DNA of 64,000 nucleotides. Source: Podocnemis expansa. Lineage: Eukaryota; Chordata; Testudines; Podocnemididae. Position numbers and translations under genes: made by a program. Positions 33,168 to 43,302 of this stretch are shown piece after piece; positions within the stretch are counted from its first letter, which is position 1, and each line of letters begins with the position of its first letter. A model generated the notes under the pieces. It did no database searches and had not been told where the DNA came from. It worked only from the letters and a program-made list of their open reading frames with translations. The DNA lies in NCBI GenBank assembly GCA_007922195.1, contig ML681967.1:9696120-9760119 (forward strand). Direction: 5' to 3'.

Positions 33168-33587
33168 CAGGGCTGGCCAAAATTATGGAACTCAAGAACC
33201 ACACAAGTAGATTATTAAACCTGTCACACAAGGTTAGGGAACCGCACTGAGACATACAGCCATATTTTACTTACTCCACAATTACCAAGCTTAAAATTCA
33301 CTGCACGCTTTCATTTTATCATAAAAAGCGCAAATATTTACCTTACTAATGTCAGATTCTAAGGTTACCATGAAAACTAGGCCTACCTATACAATAAAAA
33401 CTTAGCTTCTCCCTGCTGTCCTGACCATGCCAGCTCTTCTCCACACCATCCCCGAGGCCCCAATTATGCCACTGCTTGCCACTGTCTTTGCCCATTCTGC
33501 TCTTCTCCCCGCCATGCTCTTCTGCGAGCCGCACTTTTTCTTTGAAGAGCCGCATGCAGCTCATGAGCCACAGTTTGGCCCTGCCTG
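33168..33587. mobile_element. hAT-type MITE in CR1, perfect duplication (1)
   Basis: The left end CAGGGCTGGCCAAA and right end tttggccctgcctg are imperfect complements. The flanks are ggatagag on both sides (33160-33167 and 33588-33595), a perfect 8-bp duplication. CR1 sequence runs across the junction ('ggatagag' then 'aataagacagaaaat'). No transposase is present. Confidence 0.85.
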
Positions 33588-34082
33588 GGATAGAGAATAA
33601 GACAGAAAATATCATAATGTCCCTATGTAAATCCACAGCCGCCCACACCTGGAATACTGCATGCAGATCTGGCCATCCTATCTCAAAAAAGATACATTGG
33701 AAAGGGAAAAGGTACAGAGAAGGGCAACAAAAATGATTAAAGGTATGGAACGATTTCTGTATGAGGAGGGATTAAAAAGATGAGGACTTTTAAAGGAGAT
33801 GATCAAGGGGGATATGACAGAGGGGTCTAAAATCTTGATATATGGAGAAAGCGACTAAGGAGATGTTATTCACTCCTTCATTTATCACAAGAACAAGGGG
33901 TCACCCAATGAAATTATAGACAATTGGATTAAAGAAAGAAAAGAAAGTACTTCTTCACACAACGCAGTCAACCTGTGGAATGGATTGCCGGGGATGTTGT
34001 GAAGATCAAAGTATAAATGGGTTCAAAGAAGAATTAGACTAGATCATAGAGGACAGATCTATCCATGGCTCTTAGCCAAGAT

Positions 34083-34363
34083 CAGGGCTGCTCAAGGGGC
34101 TGTGGCACCCCAAACCAGCTTTAGTGAGTCTGCTCCCAGGGGTGCATTGGGCCAGTCCATGGGGTGAACTCCGCTCTCCTGCCCCTCCCCTAAGCCAGCT
34201 GTTAGGCCCTAAGGGTGGGGAGGGCCAGCCTAGAGGCGAAGTGAGAGAGCTGAGTTCACTCCATGGGCTGGCCTGCCTGGCCCCTGGTGTGCCACCGCAG
34301 CACCCCTAAACCAGCGGCGCCCCAAACCAGGGCCTCATTGACTTATGGGTAGAGCTGGCCCTG
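34083..34363. mobile_element. hAT-type MITE in CR1, perfect duplication (2)
   Basis: The left end CAGGGCTGCTC and right end gagctggccctg are imperfect complements. The flanks are GCCAAGAT on both sides (34075-34082 and 34364-34371), a perfect 8-bp duplication. The interior has repeated 'ccccaaaccag' and 'ccatgggctggcc'-like phrases. It is non-autonomous. Confidence 0.85.
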
Positions 34364-34580
34364 GCCAAGATGGTCAGGGTGCAACCCCATACCCTGAATC
34401 CCGAAACCTATGCCTGACAGAAGCTGGGACTGGATAACAGGGAATAGATCACTCAGTAAATTGCACTGTGCTGTGTGTTGCCTTTGAATCATCTGGAATT
34501 GGCCACTGTCAGAAAACAGCATACTGGGCTAGATGGACCACTGGTCTGACCAAGTATGGCCATTCTCATGTATCACATCC

Positions 34581-37500
34581 AGTGCACTAAAATGCCCAAC
34601 AGCAACTCTTTGGGACAAACCAAGGAATTACTGTGCTTTCAAATGAATTCACATGGAAAAATGATAAATGAAAAAAAGCACCCAATCACTCAGTGGGGAA
34701 CACGTTTCATAGAGCAATCACTCTGCATCTGATCGCTCAGTCCTCATTTTCAATGGAAACTTTAAGAATATCTTCAAAAGATGAGCCCAGGAGCTTAAAT
34801 TCATAACTTTGCTAGACACTAAAAATCATGGACTTAATAAAGACACTGGATTTATGGCTTAATACAACAATCTATCAGCAAGGAAAATCCCCTTTTTTGT
34901 CCTATCACTTCAGAGTTATTAATGGACCACTCTACCTTTAATGGTGCCTCAAAACTTGTGCTTGCTACTTATGCTAAATGATCTGTTCTACCTTATATGT
35001 CGTTGTGACACTCCATACATTTCCCAGACCAGAACAGTTTGGTGAACCTCAAAAGCTTGTCTCTCTTTCACCAGCAGATGTTGGTCTAGTAAGAGATATT
35101 ACCTCATCTACCTGCTCTCCCTATTCTTGAGGCAGATTAACTCATCTGCCTCACGCTTCCCCAGGTCTGCCTGACAACTGCTGGTCGAAGTAGCACATGA
35201 TGGCAAACCAGGGCTAAACTGTCAGGGCCTCTCTCTTCTCTAGATGTTCATCCCCACTTCCTGGGTTCTAAGGCAAAGATCAGAAAATGAGATAACACCC
35301 GCACTCCCCTACAGGAGCAACTCAGGAGCTCTGGCAGATTGGATGAGGAGCAATTATTTTCAGACAGTGCCTGCTCTTCTTACCCCTCCAGCCTGATTAC
35401 TTATCTGCACTCATTACAGCCTCAGGGTCATGGCACTGATTTTAACGTGAAAGGAAAGCTGATGGATATAACCCAAGGCAGGCGGTGCGCATGCAGAGAG
35501 TTGTTTGCGTGGCCCCTCCATGGACTCTCTGATGGTGTGCACACACAAGACCAGGTGGCTACACTTTGAGGGGAACTCAGCAGCACAGTGAACAGGGAAA
35601 CAATGCATAGCCATCAGGACCAGGGAAGTGTCCCTTTGAGGGAGCTGGGGACTGTGCTGAGGATGTGACACACTCAGAGAAGACCTGCAGTGAGAAAGAA
35701 GCTGGTGTGCACACTTGGCTCCTGAACTGCAGTTATTAGCACCTGTAGTCAGCATTGGCTAGGATGGTTGTGGGCTGAGTCCACACAGCTTATGAACTCT
35801 GGTTGGTATGTAGTTGTTACTGTTAAAATGGTGACATCATAGAATGTCTCTAGGGCCACATATCCAGCATGACCACAGAGCCCCCAGTCCAAAGCCTTAG
35901 CCTGTTACAGGCATTTCCCCCATCCTTCACACCCTGAATGAGAGGGGCCACAGAATCCAGAATGGGAAGGAACCAAGTTGACAATGCTGGAAAGCTCTCT
36001 TTGTTCCATGGCACAGACAGCGCATTGCTACGTTCCCCCGAATCATCCCACTAGCATGCTCCAACCTTGACCTGGAAAAACCAGGTCATTTTAGTGCATT
36101 TAGAGTCATTATTTCAACTAAGGCACTCAGTAAAGAAATACAGCAGTACCAGTTGCTACAGATATATTGTAATGTGGACATTTTTCCATGTGGACATGGA
36201 CCGAGACCTCAAAACTTATTCTATGTGAGGCACCAAACATCAAGCTGATGGCAAGGACTCTCAGTCACTACTGACCTGGACTCAATTCAGCATTTCAAGT
36301 CACTAGTGCTGAATGCCATCTGGTCAGCTGTTGTGCTGCTTTCGCTCCTGCGCTGGGTTCCTGATGTCTGCCTCACGCACTGTCACCTTACATTGCTACC
36401 ACCTGCAGTAGCAGGATCTGACAGCCAGCAAGGACCCAGGTGGCATCAGCAGGGAAGAAAATGTAAGCAAAGTGTGTTGCGGGGGTTTGGATTCTATTTA
36501 TATGTATATCATTTGTTAATAAATGCACCCCTTTTGAAAGGTCTGTTTGCATCACTTTGAACCAAACATAATGAGACCTGCTGCAAGTTTGCCTCTTATA
36601 TGCAACCACCTTATTCCACCATGCACCTCACTCTGCAACCACAGCATCCATAGTCAGTCCTGTCCTTTATCCCACACACACCACCATCAGTCCCTGATTA
36701 GCACTTCTGCTTGTTCTTAGGCTCTCAGTCTTCTCTGACAGTGCACCTCCATTGGCCATGCAGCACCTCTGCTATTTTACTCTGGACTGCCTGACAGCTC
36801 TGCCAGTGCTGGGACCTGCCTAACTCTGGGAGAGAATGCCAAGTCTGGATTGGCCAAGGTGGTGGTGACCAAAGATCTCCCAAAGAACTTCCTCCTTAAA
36901 AAAAAAAAAAAAATACACCTGATATCTGATGCCAACAGCAGTTCTAATTCTCAGCTTCCCTCCACCTTCTCTACTACAGAGACATTTATTGCCTGATTTC
37001 CCCAGATGCTAAGCGTCATGCTAGCTCACACTGGTTTTGATCAGAGGAAGCTGTGTTCAGCATCTCTGAGGAGCAGGTCTAAATTTGGGCAGGTCTGTCA
37101 CCTGGATTTTGGAGTGGGTGGGCCTGGGGGAAGGGAGAGAGAGACAATGTTCCTCTATGGACCATGGCAGCTGTGATGCCTACGCCCAGTTGGCAACACT
37201 GGCAAATTTATGTTGCCAGATTTCCAAACTCAGACGTCCTCTGTTCAAGGTGCCAATTAACTCTAGTGTGACTGAGTCAGAAGCTCACAGCCTCATCAAC
37301 TTTTGTGATTTTATTTTGTGTTGTAAGAGAACAGGTATTTTCCTTAAATACTCAGCTAGTCATGAGATTCTTTGAGCATCTCAGCTGTCATTTAAAAAAT
37401 AGTTTCTCTTTCCCTCTTTGCTATGGAGCAAAGATTGAAAAGGGGTTAACACCTAAAGGCTCCAATAGGAAAACTCCCTAAATCATTATTTCTTTAAATC

Positions 37501-37951
37501 ACTTGATTTTTAAGGCCATTTTCAGGAGTTCTGAAGGTTCATGGTCTGTAACAGTGCAAGAGCTGGGGAAAAGGGAGCAGGGTGGGAGAAGAAAATTCTA
37601 ACAATAAATACAGTCTGCATAACCTTAGGTCAAGCTGTCTTTTTGGTGGTAGAATCATCTGTTCTTAAATGGTGAGTTCATGGAGCTGGTGTGTCTTTAA
37701 AATGGAGTCACGGAAGGGAAAAAAACTATAACTTGGCCAATGTGCATTGAGTGCAAAAGGTCCATGCTGATTTACACTAGCTGAGGGTCTAATCCAAGGC
37801 CCAGGGAGCTAGAGTCAGACAGATGCCAAAGAAGAGCAAGGATGTGACAGCACCTGCCATTCCTTGCTGCATTAACATGTTTTATTCCCTTGCAGCAAAT
37901 GAGGAACTCCAGCCTGTGCCAGAGAAAACAAAGCAGCCTCAGCAGGGGTCC
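34581..37951. other. No gene recognised
   Basis: No gene, RNA gene or clear repeat boundary was seen. A poly-A run lies at about 36899-36913. Confidence 0.35.
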
Positions 37952-37963
37952 CTCTGACCTGTT

Positions 37964-38059
37964 TCCAAAGGGGCAGCTGTGTTAGTCTACTCCACCAAAA
38001 AGAACAAGGATTCGTCTCTTAGTCTTTAAGTGCCACACGACTCGGTTTTTTTTTTCTCT
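37964..38059. mobile_element. Short inverted PLE-tail insertion (2)
   Basis: The insert is flanked by CTCTGACCTGTT (37952-37963 and 38060-38071), a 12-bp duplication. It contains 'caaaggggcagctgtg' and 'ttagtctactcc' from one orientation of the PLE tail and 'ttagtctttaagtgccac' from the other. It is a tiny hairpin-like derivative with no coding part. Confidence 0.78.
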
Positions 38060-38071
38060 CTCTGACCTGTT

Positions 38072-40354
38072 CCAGGAAACAAGCACACACTCCAGAAGGG
38101 AAAAGAAAAACCAACTAGCTAAGAGTGCATCAAGAAATAGGCTCTTTGTACAGCTTCTGGCCCTTCATTTGCCCTGCAGAAGAAGAGGGAGGGGGGTAGT
38201 CAGGTGCACTCGGGACTAAGCAAGCTCAGCAAAGCTCTCCCTTCAACCACCCCACCCCTGGCAAAGCTCTGGATCAAGGGACAAACAGGGCATAAAACCC
38301 TGGCTGAGAAGAGGACAGAGAGAAGACTGAAACCACCAGCCTTTCGCAGGTAGGATCCATGGATGCATCAGGGAAACATGCTCCATCTGCTCATCTGTGC
38401 CTAGGCAGACACGGCCCCAGGACATAAAGCCACTGGATGCTCAGCAAAACGGGTTGTAGTTCAGGACAGCGGTGCATAACCAGAGCTTGGTGCTGCCAGC
38501 CAGGACAGTATCTGAGGGACAACCCAGGATTGAAGTGCCAGAGGCTGAGGTATGTTGGCCGAGCAGAGTGAAGGGGCTTTGCTACATCTTACTAACAAAA
38601 GAGGAACACAGATCCCCCTGCCCCTCCCCTGGTGCATTCAATGCACTCTGCTATGTGGCAGGCTGTCCTTGGGTGATAAACATCTTAATGTGTTTCCTTT
38701 CCCACCACTGCACCCCATGGCCCCTGCTCCTGCTTCCTGGCACCCCAAGCACATTTCTTGTCTATTGGCTCAGGGTCTAGTGGAATGGGGAGAATTGCAA
38801 GGTCAGTGTAAATGGCTATCGAGCCAGCTTCTCTCTCAGCTGATCATCTTCCCAGCCTTTAGTTAAAGCATATTGATGGAGCCAGCGCTCAATGAATGGC
38901 TTCAAGTCAGCTGCTTCCTCCAGTCTAGTGTTCCTGGAGTGCTTCCTACTGCTGAATCCAAAGGCACAGTGGGAAGGCTGAAGGCGTCTGCTGTGAGTTG
39001 GGAGGCAGACCAGACAGGCAACTGCATTCCACATCTTGCAGCCCATGCATAGAGTCTATGGGTAGATGGGGCAGGTACAGGGAATGAACTGAGCCAGCAG
39101 TTTGGAAACATTCACCTCTTGCATTTTCAATGCAGGCATGTGCCAGTGATGCATTAATAGACATCCATGCAACCAAGAAGCTTTCTGCCTCGTGCAAGCC
39201 ACATGTTTGTTTTCATAGAATTGGATATTCATATACTCATCTACTTCTGCGGCTCCCTTCACCACCTAACATCCAAGTCTGTGACCCATAAGAACATAGA
39301 GCAGCAGTGAGGCATGGGAGGAATATCCTGAAGTGGGAATCACGACTGCAGAATATCTCAGATAAACCAGGCAGGGGGAGATGTTCCACACTTAGCAAGG
39401 GTGGAGTTGAGTTTCTCTCTGAGTCAGTGAGTGTTTCCAGAGCCCCTGCAGGATGGTCAGCCCAATGCCAAAGTGATCTGACTGCATGGCATTTTCTCAT
39501 GGATGAATTTAGCACCCTCATCCTTCCTGTAATTTGCCTTAGGGCACAAAGTCCAACTCGTGGTGGCTCATCTGTTGGTCTGCTGCAAATGGGCCTTTGT
39601 GGTGCTCAGCTAAGACCCATGGGGTTGTTTGTCCTTTGTGACTGGCTGACTGCCCAGCTCAAAACACCTGCATGGAGGTGGTCGGTGTGAACGCTTACAT
39701 GTATTAGCAACGTTCTCTCCTTCCAGCAGCCAGGACTGGGCTAGGTGAGCGTTCAAAGATACGGTATAGAAAAGGGCTTAAAATGCAAATCCGTGGAAAG
39801 CAGCCTCTCACTACGGGCCTGGTCCAGTGCCCAGTGACAGTAACAAGAGTTTTTCTACTTACATCAAAGGCTTTTGGTTGAGGCCTATCAACTAAGTTTT
39901 TCTCTAGTACCCAGTGGTATCTAAGTGGTGCCAAGGAACCTGAACTCCACTACAAACTTTGTACAGCCCCTTGTTCTGCAATGATACATACTATGCTCAA
40001 CTTTCCACCCATGAGCACTCCCAGTGGCATCTGACTGCTCTAGTGCAGGATGTTAAGCACATGCCTAAGAGTATATCTGCATAGAGAGAGTGGTGCACGG
40101 GCTTGCTTAGCCAAGTGAGTTTGTGGGCAGGTACCCACAGAAGAGAAGATGTTGCAGTGCAGGCCAGCAAGCCAACCACATGGGTCCATGCCAGGTTTGT
40201 ACTCTGTGTTGAAGCAAGAACAGAAAGGGACAGTGGAAGTTCCCTGTGGATGGGGGACCAAGGAATGGTGGACGAGGCAGCAGCCTGTTGCAGGCTGGGA
40301 AGGGGCAATCTAGTTCCTAGGCTGGCAGGTGGTGCCCAGTATCCTGTTCTCCAC
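38072..40354. other. No gene recognised
   Basis: Several short frames exist but none has a recognisable domain or exon-like context. No repeat was identified with confidence. Confidence 0.35.
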
Positions 40355-40362
40355 ATACCCCT

Positions 40363-40948
40363 CAGGGGCATCGCTGGCCCGGGAAGGGACCCGGGGCATG
40401 GGTCCGGGACCCGGGGCATGGGTCCGGGACCCGGGGCATGGGTCCAGGCCCCACCGCCGGCCTGCAGGCCCCGCCCCCTGGCCACAGGCCCCACCCCCGG
40501 CCAGGGACAGGGCCAGAAGCCGCTGTGCTGCAGCGGGCGGCTAGGCCCCGCATCCCCGGCTGGGGATGGGGACGGAAGCAGCCGTGGAGTCCCCACCGCT
40601 GCTGCAGACAGCCAGGCCCTGGACTCCCCACCACGGCCACCCTCAGATCCCCGGATGGGGACACGGCCACGGGCAGCTGCGCCCCAGACTCCCCTCCACG
40701 GCCATGGGCGGCCAGGCCCCAGATCTCTGGCTGGGGACGGGGACAGAAGCAGCCGCGGGCAGCCGGGCCCCAGACTCCCTGCCGCTGCCGTGGGCGGCCA
40801 GGCCCCAAATCCCCGGCCAGGGACAGGGCCACCACAGCCATCGGCGGCTGGGCCCCGGATCTCCAACCCAATTGGGCTGGAGATCCGGGGCACCAGCGCT
40901 GGAATTCAGGGCATGTGCCCTGGGTGCTCAGCGCCAACGATGCCTCTG
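40363..40948. mobile_element. GC-rich hAT-like MITE, copy C
   Basis: The left end is CAGGGGCATCGCTGG and the right end ccaacgatgcctctg. The flanks are atacccct (40355-40362) and acaaccct (40949-40956), an 8-bp duplication with six matches. The interior shares the GC-rich phrases of copies A and B and starts with a short tandem array of 'gggacccggggcatgggtcc'. A long open frame runs through it in several directions, which is expected from GC-rich repeats and is not a gene. Confidence 0.75.
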
Positions 40949-41237
40949 ACAACCCTCCTTCCCTGTCCAGGTGCTGGTGTTCCATCCTGCTCTCTATCTG
41001 CAACTGGTGCATCTGTTTCTACCCCTCCACAGGCCAGGTGTCTCCACTGTGAGTGGAAGGAGGGACTGGGTAGAAGCATCCTATCTGCTCACCCACAGCC
41101 AGCCTGATCTCCTGCTCTGTGGGCCAGAAGTTGTTCTAGCCTCTTGTCTGGTCAGGTCCCACTTTCACCTCCATGAGAATGGTTGGAGCAGAAACATAGA
41201 CCTGCCACCAATATTTCACAATAGAACAACTAGCCCT

Positions 41238-41430
41238 GTTCTTCCTCGAGCGTTGCTCAGATACATTCAGTAATATGTCTATCCGTGCTGCAGCGCACAA
41301 TTGGTTGGAAACTTTTTGCCCTAGCCTGCCAGGCGAGGGCTGGCGGCCACCACCCCACATGCCACCCTGTGGCTATATATGTGGCTACCACCCGGCCCCT
41401 CTTCAGTTCCATTTTGTCCGCCTCAGCTAT
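41238..41430 (+). repeat. DIRS-2 inverted terminal repeat, 5' side
   Basis: Its complement is found at about 46535-46761. Shared phrases include 'ttggttggaaactttttgcc' versus its diverged complement, 'ctagcctgcc' and 'ccctgtggctatata'. A TATA-like GGCTATATATG is at 41371-41381, in the same place as in the DIRS-1 repeats. Confidence 0.8.
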
Positions 41431-43302
41431 GGTTTGTGAACAGCCCACTCCTTGCGATCATGCAAGCAGCCTGTCTCTTTCACTAATGAGCCAGCAGTTC
41501 GATTGGGAACACCTCTTTGTGGACGTCATTCCACAGAAGACTGCTTCTTCCTCCAAGCGCCTACCAGAGCAGCAACACCGCTCTCCTCTGCCGCCTACCA
41601 TGCCAGGGTTTAAACCTTGCACTGCCTGTGGCAAGGTCTTCCCAAGAGACGACCCCCATGCTAAGTGCCTTTGGTGCCTGGGCAAAGCCCATTTGGGCAC
41701 TTCCTGCTCCATTTGTCTGTCCTTTAAACCTAGGACAATAAGAGACAGAGAACAAAGGCATCGTGCACTGGCCTCCAGGCAAGCGCGGCAGCCCATCCCC
41801 AAGGCTTCAGGGTCTTCTCTGGCACCACGCGCCTCTTCGGCACTGGACCCTTCCAAGCACCACTCACCGCAGGGCCGCAGAAAGGCCAGCTCGGTACTGG
41901 TACCGGTACTGCACCACTGGCACCAGTCCTGGTCTCCCTCTCAGGGATCACCAAGGGACTGCGGGGAGTCGGTACCGCTCCCTGTTACTCCAGAGGCATT
42001 TGAGGCAGCAAAGGCACTTCTCTTATTGCCTATGCCGCCCTCTCCGGTACCCCTGAGGAGAAGGCGTAAACCGGCCTTTGCCTCTAGGGTCTGGCCCTGC
42101 AAAGGGCACTGAACACCTTCTCCAGTTTCAGTTCCGAGCTCTCCGACACCGGAACCCCTGAGCCGGAGCCCTGGTACCACTGAGCCTTCCCCTCGAAACC
42201 ATATCACTCTGCTGTCTCCGACACTGTCACTGTGGTCCCGGGTAGCTTCCCCTCCTTCGAGTCGAGAGGAGATGTGCCTCAAGTGGGTCCAAATGGCCCC
42301 ATCCTAGGCTGTCACCATTGGCACCAACCCCATGAATGGTCCCCACAGGAGACCGTCTCAAGCCCTCGTGGTGCAGCAGAGCTCCCAGCGACGGCAGCAC
42401 CTCTGGCACTGGCTGGAACTTTAAACCCCATGCTGTCTTCTTACATGGGAGATCTCACTGCACACTTTGACCTTCTGCGTTATGTTGCCGCTGATACAGG
42501 GCTGGAGGTTCAATCCCCTAAAGGGTCTGCTGACACACTCTTTGGGCCGGTGATCTTGTCCAGCAACCCCATCACAGTCCCACTCCACCCTAGCGTGTGG
42601 GACCTCGCATCGTGAAGATGGCGAAGTCTGGGCTCCGTTCCCCTGGTGTCCAATACAGCAGGCCTAAAATATTAGGTCCCAGGGACATAGTTCCCCTCCC
42701 TCATCCACCATCCGCTACCGTCTCGGGGTGTGATAGAGGCGGCCCTAGGCCCCGGCCAAATTCCCCGTGATCCCCTCCCGGCATCGAGGAGCACGAGGGA
42801 GGTAGACCTCCTAGTGTGGAATGCATACTCTTTTTCCACCTTCCAGCTGCATGTGGTGGGCAGGTATTTGATCAATGTGTGTGAGTTGATGAACAAATTT
42901 AGACATCTACTCCCACGGAAGGCTAGGGAGGATTGTGATCCCTTCCTTGAGGAAGGCAAGATAGCATACCAGGACCTTCTCCTCTTGGCTTGGGATGCAA
43001 TAGACACAGCTGCCCATACAATGGCCTCAGCCGTGACCCTTCGCTGCGCGGCATGGCTTAGGGAGGCGGGGATACCTCCAGCCTCCCAACAGGCCATCTT
43101 TGACCTCCTCTTCAACAGAGAGGTCCTTTTCCCAGCGGAGACTGAGGCTGTTATCAGCAGCGCCCAACCCTCCCCCGGGGGGGGGCTTAAATACTTGGAT
43201 CTCCTCCCTTCACGGGTCCCTGAACATCCACCTCCCAAATATGTCTCGTATACCACCCTCATTCACCCTTCTCGGCTGACTGGCCAAGCTGTGCCACCCT
43301 AA
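41429..43302 (+). pseudogene. DIRS-2 gag (frameshifted)
   Basis: The first part (from an ATG at 41429 or 41486 to 42112) contains PGFKPCTACGKVFPRDDPH, then CLWCLGKAHLGTSC, a zinc-finger-like Cys/His block that aligns with the Cys block of DIRS-1 gag. A GGTACC-rich low-complexity part follows (about 41890-42060), again as in DIRS-1. After frame changes, the second part (42730-43302) has AAHTMASAVTLRCAAWLREAG, matching DIRS-1. It ends in a frame closing at 43302. DIRS gag binds element RNA; this copy is frameshifted and cannot give a full product. The Gln-rich tail of DIRS-1 gag is not seen, so the two copies part company near 43150. Confidence 0.75.

Larger units (their letters stand above)
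33085..34580 (+). mobile_element. CR1 LINE 3' region (plus), split by two MITEs
   Basis: The copy starts near 'agtgtgcagcaacagtc' and continues with 'acagaaaatatcataatg', 'gagaagggcaacaaaaatg', 'ctattcactcc'-like text, 'cttcttcacacaacgcag' and ends with 'actgggctagatggacc' and 'tatggccattctcatg'. These are typical of the CR1 3' end in reptiles. Two hAT MITEs (33168-33587 and 34083-34363) interrupt it with perfect duplications. It has no intact frame and is a 5'-truncated LINE. Confidence 0.82.

Noticed and set aside
40103..41107. Open frame of 334 codons (plus) and overlapping frames of 298 and 216 codons (minus)
   Set aside because: All lie in or around GC-rich MITE copy C. Overlapping long frames on both strands with Pro/Gly/Arg-rich products are a composition effect.
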